From: Rhyzopertha dominica
Lineage: Eukaryota > Arthropoda > Insecta > Coleoptera > Bostrichidae
Length of the DNA: 64,000 nt
NCBI GenBank assembly: GCA_025024175.1
Contig: QCXZ01000138.1
Coordinates: forward strand, 51,183,092 to 51,247,091
Direction of reading: 5' to 3'
The notes under the pieces are model-generated. The model did no database searches and had not been told where the DNA came from. It was given only the letters and a program-made list of their open reading frames with translations. Position 1 is the first letter of the stretch, and every line of letters starts with the position of its first letter. This document shows, one piece after another, positions 12,505 through 23,532 of the stretch. Both the position numbers and the translations under genes were made by a program.

Positions 12505-12887
12505 ATGTCTGGTGTCTTATTCGCCTGTTCCCTAATCCTAAAAATGCTGCGCGTCCTTCTGAATAGATATGGTTTCAGCAAGATGGCGCACCGCCCCATT
12601 TTGAAGTCAACGTTCGTGGATATTTGAATGCGATATTTCCAGACAGATGGATTGGTAGGCGCGGAGCGATAGAATGCCCAGCACGTTCCCCTGATCTGAC
12701 GCCGCTTGATTTTTTCTTGTGGGGGTATCTGAAAAATCGTATTCATGCTGATTGGCCACATAATGCAGAAGATTTAAAACGACGAATCAGGGCAGAAATT
12801 CAGAACTTACCTCTAAATGAATTCTGAAAAAATTCCAGAAAATGCATTTTAATTACGCATATGAAATATCTTGCTGGTTCCATACTA
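12505..12887 (+). mobile_element. Family B transposon, 3' fragment
   Basis: 3' portion of the element also seen at 21468, 45302 and 54282. It ends in the family's inverted-repeat terminus (GAAATATCTTGCTGGTTCCATACT..., to about 12887). The left side is cut off against the PLE sequence. Confidence 0.75.
12510..12827 (+). pseudogene. Family B DD41D transposase, C-terminal fragment
   Basis: Frame with one internal stop before IWFQQDGAPPHF. It contains the second catalytic Asp (QQDGAPPH) and the third (TPLDFFLWG), 41 residues apart by my count, then the helix LKRRIRAEIQNLPLNEF and a TGA. The extreme C-terminus preserved at 21.9 kb (..EHFEHLL) is deleted here. The fragment cannot be active alone. 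Confidence 0.8.
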
Positions 12888-14493
12888 TATTGATTGGTCT
12901 TTGTTTATTTTGGATGGCAGAAATAGATTTCTTCATTACAAAAATTTACGTCACTGCTCTTTCCTTATATATTTTCAAATTGGTAACAGTCAAAAGACCT
13001 AAAGCTATATTCAAAATCTAGCACGTTTCGTGTGTGAACCGCCTTCACCGCAAGGCTATAAACTTAAGAGTACGCTGTGTTAATAATTCGGACAATGTGT
13101 CGCACAGTTACCTAGTTTAATTAATATTGACACCATAATAAACGGAGGCTGCGGCGAATCACATTAATAAATAGCGTTCCATCTACAAAGCACCTTATTG
13201 CACCATGAATTAGACATTGCCTGCTTGTACTAATACTGCATTTGCTGAAACTATGGCCTTACACTGAGGATAATGCATCTGCATCTCCGGGGCGTAATAA
13301 AATTTCTTCTATGTGCGTTTATGTTCGTTATGACTTAATTAAACGAGGATTGACTGTATAGAGGGTATGTGGGGAAACGGGCAGGGAAAATATAAAACCC
13401 CCAAACAGTTGAACATAAGAAGGCAATTCTTATCGTTCTGATTTGAATAAACCACGTCGCCGTCACATCGTTTTCGTAGCACAATTATTTATCCTAACCG
13501 GGTGTCCAAGCGGCGCAAAGAAAATAAAAAATAGATGACCCGGCAGTTATGACACGGTGAAAAGGGTGGCCCCATTAAAAGTAAATGAGGCGGCCAAGCC
13601 AGTAAGTAAATAAAAAATAAGCGTAATAAAATAAGAAAAGGGGCAGTGGGCCAGCATTTAATCAAGCGAAATAATAAAACAAAAGGTGCCCGGGACACAA
13701 TAAAGACGGCTGAACTAGGAAATGCTCTTGTGATGCGGATCCGGGGTTGCCACGTCCAAAAAGTATAGCATCGAGCGGTTTTTTTTAATAAATGATCCAC
13801 TGTAGTCTCTGGCAAAAAATTAAAGCTTGGAGAGTATTATATAAATGACAACAGGTGGCTGCAAAAGATGTAGTTTAATTAGCATATTGGTAAAATAGGT
13901 TAGTTTACGCAGTAATACCTAAATTTTTGGTGGATAATGATGCTATGGCCCAATTGTCACAAGCACATTGATATGGTCAAGTCTTTTTATTTTATATTTG
14001 TATTGTATTGTATTAAACATATTGAACGTTCCAAATGAAGAGCAAATGGTTGGTTTGAAAATGCGCCAGTCAGTACTGTCCTATATTCTACATGTATTTT
14101 TATTTCACTTCAAATTGAAACAAGGATATCCTAGAAAACATATTTATTTGTTTCAGATTAAACTGACAAAGGTAATCATACAATTATAATTTACAAATTT
14201 ATATATGAGCATGCAATAACATTTTTAACAGAACACTAAGCTGGAAGGTATATTATCATGTGTGCATAAAAGATTGCTCTAAAACATGTTACTTTTAGTC
14301 GTAAACCATACCACAATTTTTAAGTGTGTGCATGCATAAATATTCCAACATATATGGAATGCCATACTTCTTAACTATTCAGAAATGTTTATGAAATCTT
14401 CCATTTGGAATGAACAATTAATTATAATTAAAGATGATCTGTACAAGCTAGTGCAGTACTAAATCTATACAACCATGAGTTATAAACCCTTAA
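12888..14493. other. Non-coding DNA, nothing recognised
   Basis: AT-rich. Open frames at 13489-13815 (minus) and 13968-14189 show no family motifs. A GC-richer patch lies at about 13490-13760. No repeat in common with the rest of the window was seen. Confidence 0.5.
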
Positions 14494-14536
14494 ATTTTTA
14501 ATTTCGTCAGGGTCATTATCATTCGTGAAACATCCT
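14494..14536 (-). repeat. Solo inverted-repeat end of family C transposon
   Basis: About 43 bp nearly identical to the terminal repeat of the complete family C copy at 42323-43544 (...TCGTCAGGGTCATTATCATTCG...AAACATCCT). It lies beside ATAT. I find no partner end nearby, so it is a remnant of a deleted copy. Confidence 0.75.
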
Positions 14537-15391
14537 ATATAAAGTAAATAAATTAAATACAAGTTGTTATTGTTAAAATAATCTACCTGACTAGTTTAAT
14601 TATTTAAGTGAGCACCATATATCATTGCATTAAATTAGACTCAAAAACTACAAATCTGTTTCCGCTAGTTTATGATATACCCATGCTGAATGTAAAAGAA
14701 ACACCCTGTATATAGTAATGAGATTATAAAACGAATCAATCAGACCAAATCAGCGATTGTTAAAATTATGCCCTACAGATTACTCTATTGAAAGTAGTTT
14801 TTAAAATATTAATGCGTCGTCAAACTGTAAACGCATATTTTTTGCGGAACGCTCGCCCACTAGTTTTTGTTCGTATCCATGGAAACGCAGACAAAAAACT
14901 GCCGTGTCCGTCACGTTCGCACCGCTTTGGGTATGCCATTGGCGAAGGTCAGTACATTTTCACGTTCCAATTAGACAGTGCGTTCGGTTATTAATTTGAT
15001 TACAGTGATGATTTCGTGGCTTTTCCATATGAAAGTGACTTTTCATAGTGATTGTGCGGCCCCAAAAGACTTGCAGGATTAAGCTGTTTTCGTTGTCTTC
15101 CTAGTTACGTGGTTTTTGGAAAAAATGCGAAGGTAGGATATGCTTAAATACTATGTTGTAATGAATTTATTTGCGCGATGAAGCTTATTTTTAAGAAATT
15201 GTATTAAGTTTAACACCTTTGAGAAGCTTGAAAAATAGCTGGGCTTTGCACACTACTAATAGCAATATCTGATTTTAATTAATTTCATCACTTTTCTTTT
15301 ATTTTGTACAGGCCTAATGAAAATTGAGTTGTTAGTGCGTGACCAAAGAATCATTTGCATAAAAAATTTGCATAAAAATATCGTAAAAGAT
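14537..15391. other. Non-coding DNA, one orphan terminus-like motif
   Basis: Nothing coding recognised. ACACCCTGTATATA at 14701-14714 resembles the outer end of a Tc1/mariner element, but no partner was found. The part at 14800-15060 is GC-richer. Confidence 0.45.
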
Positions 15392-15775
15392 CTAATGTGC
15401 AGTTACACCACCATCATCATGAAGTTGTTGTATGAATGGTGTAAGGTTTCGTTTTGATAACGCTTTAATTGGGTTTAATCGTTGCTCGTGAATTGTGTGT
15501 ATTACCCGTCCCTGTGAAATGTCGAATTGAGTAGCGATTCTTCTGGTGCTGGATGTTGCATCTTCTTCCACTAGGTCGAAAATATTGTCAACTTCTTCTA
15601 AAGTTTGTCGACCAGCTTTTTCAGATGTTATTTCAGTATTTGAAAAAGTCCCAGTCTCACAAAGTTTATTATAAACTTGAATAAACACGTGTTTGTCGGG
15701 AGCCCTCTCACGTGAAAAACGTCATCAATATTCTTCTACAGCAGCTGTGTCATTCCCATTACAGAAGATATAAAC
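15392..15775 (-). pseudogene. N-terminal fragment of a DUF4817-type transposase
   Basis: Minus-strand frame with two stops near its start. IFCNGNDTAAVEEY begins the first helix-turn-helix, RFSRERAPDKHVFIQVYNKLCETGTF follows, and RRIATQFDISQGRVIHTIHEQRL forms the second. This is the DNA-binding half of the same broad group as families A-C, but its sequence differs from all three, so it is probably a fourth family. The catalytic domain is absent. A run of late substitutions ends in HDDGGVTAH and a stop at 15392. Confidence 0.7.
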
Positions 15776-17893
15776 AACAACAATATTAGCATACTCTAAA
15801 TTAGAATAAACTTTTAGCATTTTAAGAAAAAAAGATACCATTGACGTTGACAGTCACCAACAGACTTGAGCCTTAAATGAGCATGTTTTCATATGTATAA
15901 GTATGGAAGCAAACTCTGTATCCATACTTTTTTAAAGAAGATTAGTTACTCATTAATTTTTTTTTTAATTTCCGACTGACCGGTATGTTGGGCAGACTAT
16001 GCGTTTCGTAAGAGTGCGCTGAAGACCTGGTGACGAGAATATCCTCCGTTAATCCGCCGGGACATTTCAAGAACGTTTTCACTCTACTGAAGATGGCGGC
16101 TTACCTGTTGAAATAATTATTAGAGCTATTTAAGCAATTGGAAGACTGGTTTGTTTGGCACTATTTTACGACATCTTTTCGTATATAAGACCGATTTTTG
16201 CATAGACCCCCCACACATGACAACCACGCTTCCCCGACTTCACGGGGGGAGGTGGAGCAGGTCAAACACTACGGGTACGAAGTAATCCAGGCGACGCTGC
16301 CAACATGCTAATAATTAAACACCGGCTGCATTTATTATGCATTGCCAACCTCACGGCCATACACGCTTGGCTTATTATTCATACCAACATTATTACAGTT
16401 GTAAATAATTGAGCGGACTCAAATCCTCGCGCTTCTTATTCGTGGGGGCGGCAAGGACCAGAATGGCGACCAACGGGACCGGCAGATTTTTGCGACTGCT
16501 TTCCCAACCGGTGCGGGAAATAAAAGTTTCAGGACTTCGCGATTGAAATTCAGGAATATTAATGGCGGAGTGCGGTTGAGTTGGAAATCGGGCGAGATTG
16601 TGCAGGCTGCAGTTTTATCCGATTGATGGGGCGTTTACATTGATAACTCTTTTATGCTTTAGTGTATGACTATGAAAATTGCATGTTCCAAGGAGGTAAT
16701 CATCCTTACTGGGTTTGACCTTGTAATGAACATATAAAAAGTCAGTTATTCAGTATGACGTTTTAGAATTTAGACAGTGACAACGTATTCAACATTTCAC
16801 TTTTAAATCATTATTTCTCAGGTTTAAAAAAAACTATACTTCTCTTTTTTCTGGATGGAGTATCCGTCATCCTTTCAAAACATGCAAATGATACTGAAAC
16901 TGGACATTTAAGAAGCGAATTTTAAATCACTTGTTTCCAATAATAATTTTGTAATATATCATGTGTATAATATAATAATATGTATTTAGCGGAAAAATCC
17001 ATTTACATTTTAACTATAAAAGAAGCCTCCGCGAAAACAGCTTAAAAAAGTAAGGTCTGCACAGAAAATACTGAGATAACTGTACTTTTTCACAGAAATT
17101 GACATACGACTGGCTGGAGGGGTATAAAAAACAATTATAAAAGAAACACTAACCGTGTAACAACCGTACTTCTAAATACTTACTCTATACACAAAAATGA
17201 CTTCAAAAGATTGTCTTCTAAACCAGGAATTCCAAAATACAATAACAAATTTTGATAATTACTGAAGTGGAAAAACTAAGTTTAATAAATTTCTTTTGAA
17301 TATTTTTAGGTTACTTCAACATAAAACGCAGGCCTAAGCAGAATTAACACGTATAAAAAGCTTTAAATTCTCTTCAAAAAGTAAGGTTTTAGAGTGACGA
17401 AAAGCAGAAATGATATTTATAAATAACAAAAACAAGACGCACAAAACCGTCCTGTTGGTCAACAACTACTTGTCTGGTACTACCTGAAATCAGATCCTTT
17501 ATAAATTCATTCAAGAGTTTTTGGTATGACAGAAGATATACACACCCTTATAATTAGCCATTTGAGTTTCAACCCAGTAATACTGCAGCTTTCTTCGCTT
17601 TAATATCCTCTCGACACACTCTTCAGGTACGCAGTGAGCTTACTATATTTTAATGTATAAACCTTTATTGCACCCTTCAGCATTGAGTACTTCGACCACA
17701 TTGATGAAATTGAATACTTCTTCTCAAATTTAAGAAATATGATAACAGTACTTCCTCATTTATGGTAGATACACCCCGTTTTTTCATTTCATTCGTTAAG
17801 TTCTGAAAATACTTTTTCATAATGTTTCTTGGAGTTCGCAGGCAATAATTGTAGAGTTGCTTGTTTAGCTTCCTTCAGGATTATCCCAGGAAC
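15776..17893. other. Non-coding DNA with a GC-rich island
   Basis: 15990-16660 contains the window's clearest GC-richer non-repeat block, interspersed with TAATTA/TTATTATTC-type AT motifs. The remainder is AT-rich with no coding signal. No gene recognised. Confidence 0.5.
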
Positions 17894-18062
17894 ACTTTCT
17901 TCCATTTCTCACCAACTTCTCAAATTTTTGCAAATGGAGTCGATAAACAATTGAAAATAAATAGCAACAATTCAACACCTCCCGATATTTTTTAGTTAAT
18001 TATAATGATTTTTGGGGTGGCAACCGCTGTCACAGCTAAATGTCAAATTATTTTTAGATGAT
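17894..18062 (+). repeat. Dispersed repeat D, copy 1
   Basis: About 165 bp similar to the reverse complement of 31246-31384. Shared anchors are TTCTTCCATTTC, CAACACCTCCCGATATTT, TGATTTTTGGGG and CGCTGTCACAGC. It has no coding content and the family is unidentified. Confidence 0.65.
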
Positions 18063-19077
18063 TTGGGACAATCATAATTATCAAACGAGAAATATATATT
18101 AAAATAAAATATACACAGACTTTTAAGAAATTTTATGGGGATTATTCGGTAATTTTATATCGAGAAGTATTTTTCAATTATAATTCCCCTACAGTTCGAA
18201 AGCATACCAGAATAAGACTCGTCGCAATTTATTTTTTTAAGGGAAGGGTCATCCCAGTAGCATACCTATCAGGCAAACAAACATTGCTCCTTTTCAACAG
18301 CGCCTTTCTGTAATAAAGGGCTTTATCTAGTTTCAAGAGCTTCGCTCAAAACCCAGAGTTCTCGAGATCGTTTAATTTTCAAAGCCTACGATGGTATAGT
18401 AATGCAACTCTCTTACTGTTTTTACAACCTTGCAATACTATTTACCTTTCATTTATAGGCACAGTTGGAACGGCACGCGACCCCTCATAAATCAAACCCT
18501 CTCTTTGTGATTTTGCGAATTTCCAGTGGCAGCTTTAAGCCGTTTTAAAACTCGTTTTTTTGTGTAGTGTATATTATTCTAAATAGTTTTTAATCATTCA
18601 GTTAATAAGAGGTTTTACATCGATCGTTTTTATTTACGTCTCAAAATGAATTGTACGTAGCTTTAGATGAGTAGCAACATTACTTTGCACAAGCAAAGTA
18701 TATCTAGTTATAATGAAATTTGACAACATGCACATCTGAGCATTTTTTAATATGCAAAGAAAAATCTCGCATTCCTAAATATTTTTATTTTGATTTTTAA
18801 CATTCCTGTAGTACTTATATCCTGTGAATATGTTGAATGCTGTGCTAGCCGAAAATTATAAACAATACATTTTAATATTTTTACAATCTTTTAACTATTG
18901 GAAACATGCGGTTAATGGTTAACATAACTAAATATGTAAATAAAAGACAAGTATTTTAAAAGAAAATAATAAGAATATATATTTTTTATCTAAAGCTCTA
19001 AATACAAAAAAAATAATTCCATACATTAATTTTTACAAAAAAGTCTAACAAGTTTACACCGACATAACTTAAATGTA
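18063..19077. other. Non-coding DNA, nothing recognised
   Basis: AT-rich. It may include the 3' flank of the transposase pseudogene that starts at 19078 (minus), but I could not identify terminal inverted repeats. Confidence 0.5.
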
Positions 19078-20436
19078 TTAATTATTATCATCATCACTAC
19101 TGTCAAATTCTGAATCACTGCTAGCATCATCATTAACATGTATTATAAAATTTTGATAATTTGGGGATACATAGCTATATTCAGTTTCAATAACATGCTT
19201 AATACAGGTTTTCCACAGTTCTCTCGTTATACTACTTATCTCTCTACGCGCTAAACCTACAACTCCCGAACTTAAACGCGGACATGTGTTGTTTCTTCGT
19301 ACTCCTTTTTTAAGCGTACTTCACATTAATTCAATTGGGTTTAGGACGCAATAATACGGTGGCAAACGCATAACTATATGTCCATGTCCTTCCGCTAGTT
19401 CATCAACTCGATATTGTTTAGGTATATTTGAGATTTTTTGTTATTGTCAACAGATCTTTTTTGGTAACCTTTCCATCCGGAGTTGTAATTTTATTCTTTT
19501 TCATGTAATCAATTATTTCTATTTTTTTGTAGCTGATGTTGGCGCCTTGTTCATTAATTTTGAATGATAACTCGCGTTTTCCATGACTAACAGATCCTGG
19601 TGGTAGCCCCTGGCAGTAACTGCTGATGCTGAAACCAAGTTTCAAAAAGTGCAGAGTCCATGTCGCAGTGGTAGTTAGCAGAAGAATTTTGGATCTGTTT
19701 CGCTGACAGTAATAAGCCATTTTCCACCCATCCATCACTTCCTCCCGCATGAAGAATTATAATTCTTTTTCCTCTCGAAGGTGGTGCTTGCAGAACGCAG
19801 TTATTTGTCCCATCTGTCAGACCTTTTTTTATCAAGTCGTGGGTGTCGTACCACGACTCATCCAAATATATGATATTACGATTTTCTTGGCGGTACCTTC
19901 TGATTTCGTTTATATAATCCCACCTCATTCTTTTTAGTCGGGTTGATTCCATTATGGGACAAACGTTGGTTTAATGTACTATGATTAAAACCGATGCTCC
20001 TCAAGCATTTTCTGAACCACTCTTCGCAATAACTTATGTCATGTCCTAATTCCAAAAGTTTTAATTTCAGACTTGCCGTAGTTGGAACTTTATTTTCCTT
20101 ATACATTTGGTAAATCACTTTTTTAATTTCTATCCCAAGCTCTTTTGATATATTTAGAAATTTCTCCGAATTGCGTGATTTTCTTGAATTGCCTTTATTT
20201 TCAATAATATCTCTCACAGTCGTGTAGAGGATACCAACCATTTCAGTTGTCACTTTTAACGGAGCGCTGCACTCTTTTTTTATCATAAAATTGTATACAT
20301 TTTTTATGATTTCTTTGGCATCTTGGGTAAGGTAACGACGATTCCTCTTGTTTTCTTCAATTTGCACTTCCATGTCAGCATCAGCAACTTCATTCTGAGC
20401 GGTACTTGGAGCAGCTTTTTCCCAAGGACGGAACAT
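19078..20436 (-). pseudogene. DD82E (Sailor-like) IS630-Tc1-mariner transposase, degenerate
   Basis: Minus strand. The N-terminus (from 20436) has a basic stretch and helix-turn-helix-like helices, then the catalytic domain. The first Asp lies in IIYLDESWYDTHD, followed by GKRIIILHAGG and FETWF. The second catalytic position reads VMENASYHS, a Glu in place of Asp. The final Glu lies in LPPYYCVLNPIELM, followed by a stop where Trp is expected. The two codons start at 19581 and 19332, 249 bases apart and in phase, giving exactly 82 intervening residues. The acidic C-terminus (DDASSDSEFDSSDDDNN) ends at the TAA at 19078-19080. At least two frameshift boundaries (about 19600 and 19900) and compensating indels near 19500 and 19420 break the frame. 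A second copy lies at 58268. DD82E spacing is that described for the Sailor group. Confidence 0.75.
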
Positions 20437-21467
20437 TTTTCGTTTCTCTTGTCTCNCGCACAGAAATACTAAGACTGAATGCTAGTTTTGGTTTGACCAG
20501 TAGTGAACTTTAAATAATCCGACCCTGCTTAACCATCTTCCGAAAATCGGACCTAAATTTGCGGTAACTTGTGGGGGGCCGCCTGCTGTTCGAGATGAAA
20601 GATAAATTTTATTGCAGGGTTGTAATAACGGTAAGAGAGTTGCATTACTATACATTCAAATACAATGTCCTCGACTTCTTCTTGACCTTCACTATGGACC
20701 TCTTCTTCACAACCCTTGCTGCCTTGTCAGGTCATTTAATGACTGTACGTATAGTTCGTTAGCTCTTTCCACTGAGACGAACTTAAATTTAAGACTTCGT
20801 TCTTCCAAAAGTGATTCCTTATTAAACTACGCACCAAGAGCCTCCATCTTCTTAAGACGTGATTGGAAGTTGGCGCACGCCGAGCAACGAATTATTCAGT
20901 TCCCTTAAAAGTAAGTAGCATGCACAAAGCCACCAACAAAGTAAAAGCCCGCGTCCTACCCTTTCCCGGGCTCTCAACTTTATTAACAATCTGGCGCATC
21001 CAGTCGTTTTGGTTAAGCGCATTACTCTCAATCATAAACTGACTTATGATGGTGCGCCGCATAAAATCCCCGAGAGTGGGGCCGCCCCCACCCTCGTAAA
21101 TCCATTATACGTACTGCAAGATGCATTATGACTGCGTTCTAGACATTAGAGGGTATGTTCCATAAGCAAAATGACCACCACCGGTTGCATAGCCGCAGCG
21201 TGTGCATTATTCATAAGGTTTAGCATAATACTCCGGTAAGGGGCGCGGACGGGGTGTTCCGGTGACGCAGACTGATCGCCGTCGACTATGAAGGGGCGGT
21301 TCGATGCCTCTAATAACAAAACAAAGCGGTTTGTGGTTTTTTTCCCACCCAGGGTATAAGAACATTATAATCATTTTATTGGAAATTAACTTTGAAAGAA
21401 AAAAACATTCTGTGTCTATTTTTGCTTGAGGGGGATTCGCAATGTAGTGCAAGTGTAGCATCACATA
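20437..21467. other. Non-coding DNA with a possible decayed coding scrap and a GC-rich end
   Basis: On the minus strand, 20620-20880 reads NFQSRLKKMEALGA-stop-FNKESLLEERSL..., then after a frameshift EEEVHSEGQEEVEDIVFEC. This looks like a charged helical segment, reminiscent of retroelement gag N-termini, but I cannot assign it. 20980-21300 is GC-richer. An N lies at 20456. Confidence 0.3.
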
Positions 21468-22735
21468 CAGGGTCGGTACATAGTATGGAACCAGCAGATT
21501 ATTTCAGGTTCTGTTCGACCGATTTTTCTGAAATTGTGCATGGGCCTATGGGTAACTAAAATGCATTTTCTGGAATTTTTTCGACTCCGTATCAGCTCTA
21601 GTTTCCGAGATATGGGTGAAAGGGGGTCAAAAGGCGCATCATTGAAATGGATATTTTTTCCTGACTTCAAAAATGTATTGAACTTGTACAATTTATTGCT
21701 TCTAAGTGGAGAAAAGTCTAAATACAATAATTGAACCTGACAAAGAACTAAAAGAATGAAAACAATTTTCTTTATTGCTAAAGTGGACAAAAAAGGCAGG
21801 TATTACCATTTTTACTTGACTGGTGATAAATTTCGTCTAGCTTGATCAATTTATTGCGAATCGGGTACCCAAAAAGTAAAAAAGAAAAACATGATTCCGT
21901 GAAAAACGCAGTATTTTTTCAGATTTACATTACAGAAGATGCTCAAAATGTTCCCCATTTACTTCCTGGCAGTAATGCAGATTTGAGTAAAAGTTTTATA
22001 ATGTTCTTTGTAGCATATTTGGAGGTAAGTTCTGAATTTCCGTCCTGATTCGTCCTTTTAAATCTTCTGCATTATGTGGCCGATCAACATAAATACGATT
22101 TTTCAGACACCCCCACAGGAAAACAATCAAGCGGCGTCAGATCAGGGGTACGTGCTAGGCATTTTATAGCCTCGCGTCTACCAATCCATCTGTCTGGAAA
22201 TACCGCATTAAATGGGGTTGTACACCATCTTGCTGAAACCATATCTATTCAGAAGAACGCGGAGCATTTTCACGATTAGGCAACAGGGGAATAAGTTCTG
22301 GTATAATGTGTTCGCGTAAGAGCCGTAAATACTTGACCACATTCAAGAAGAATTGAAGAAAAATGCCCAATAATGTGTTCACAGATAATACCACTCCGGA
22401 CAGTCACTTTCTTAGGGTGTTGTGTGTGAACTTGTTCCATATCTGCAATTATGTCTATTCATATTACCATTGAGTCACAAAGACGCCTTATCAGACAACA
22501 TAATCCGATTTAAAATATTTCTATCATCATCTATCATGTCCATAGCAGTTTCGCAAAAATCTATCCTACGATCGAAATTATCTTCGCTCAGTTCTTGTAA
22601 TAAGTGAATTTTGTATGGATGGAACTTCTCTTTTTTCAAAATTTTCTGAACAGATCTTCTGCTAATATGGTGAGTGAGAGCACGCTGCTGTACGGAACAC
22701 TTAGGATTCTCTTTCCTCACTCGTAGCAACCTGAA
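21468..22735 (-). mobile_element. Family B transposon, copy 2, 5'-truncated
   Basis: It starts right after a TA at 21466-21467 with the family B terminus (CAGGGTCGGTACATAGTATG). The long inverted repeat runs to about 21660 and is followed by the transposase gene on the minus strand. The far side ends within the transposase N-terminal region near 22735, so the helix-turn-helix start and the second terminal repeat are missing. Confidence 0.8.
21930..22735 (-). pseudogene. Family B DD41D transposase, degenerate
   Basis: Read on the minus strand: ENPKCSVQQRALTHHISRRS (second helix-turn-helix), EKFHPYKIHLLQEL, first catalytic Asp in IMLSDKASL (a Lys follows where Glu is usual), GIICEHIIG, then FNAVFPDRWIGRREAIKC with TPDLTPLDCF for the third Asp, and the C-terminus GEHFEHLL with TAA at 21930-21932. 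The second catalytic Asp region is shifted out of frame (reads MVSARWCTTPF instead of the QQDGAPPHF seen at 12.6 kb). Multiple indels make it non-functional. Confidence 0.8.
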
Positions 22736-23216
22736 TAAGTCGGTTTCATAGATATTTTCCTACAACTATAACAGTTCACATATTGCAATTTTAAATGCTC
22801 TTCAATTTTCTTGGGAAATTTTCCTATCATATGTTTACTCAGAAATACAATCAGCGCATAAAATTTAGAAATACCGCTAGAATCATATAAAAAATTGTTA
22901 CTTTTATTATAGAATACTTAACCCATAAAGTGCCAGGGATATTATTTTGTTCCCATAGTTTTCTTTAAATCACTTTTTGAAACTAATATACGTTTTTTCA
23001 CTGAAGAACATCCTATACACTTAGATCTCGTCTCTGAATTGTTTTCGTTTTCTGATTCATTCATGCACATACACGTTTGACGAATATTTTGGCGTTTAAA
23101 GATAAACTTACAACCAAATCCATGTATTGTATTCATGTAACGGGCGTACAAAAACTAGTGTAAGTAAACATCTCGAATAGTAAGGAGTTGACTGACCCAC
23201 TCCAGTAAACTATCCT
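22736..23216. other. Non-coding DNA, one unassigned Cys-containing frame
   Basis: A minus-strand frame at 22942-23151 contains TCMCMN and KCIGCSSVKKR, loosely like a zinc-binding tail. It is too short and isolated to assign to a family. Confidence 0.35.
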
Positions 23217-23530
23217 TACTGTTATTTATTTATTTATTTACACTGTTGTACAGGTTTGCACCCAGCTACACAACAGGAGGGTAAAAGTTAATCAAAACGT
23301 ACAGACAAAACAAATCATACAAAAATATTTTTTATAGCAGTGATGCTGCCACCAAAAGGATCAAAATTTATACACCGAGAATTATATAGAACACACATGT
23401 TATATAGTGGTGAACGTTTTTTTTTGTTCATTTTCCCAGTTGCACATAAAATGTGTGAGATGTTCTGGCAGACACTCTAGGAACAAAAAATTAAAAGAAC
23501 CCAAAATTTCGGCACTATCAAGTAAATTCT
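23217..23530 (-). mobile_element. LINE (non-LTR retrotransposon) 3' end with tail
   Basis: On the minus strand the frame reads RTSHTFYVQLGKMNKKKRSP, LYNMCVLYN and FDPFGGSITAIKNIF. This is the conserved C-terminal pattern after the reverse transcriptase of jockey-like LINEs (R...FYVP...NSPL..M...FD.F). It is followed by a short 3' UTR and a (TAAA)n tail, seen on the plus strand as TTTA repeats at 23221-23242. The 5' part is missing, as is typical for LINE insertions. The family A copy 3 begins immediately beyond. Confidence 0.7.
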
Positions 23531-23532
23531 TG

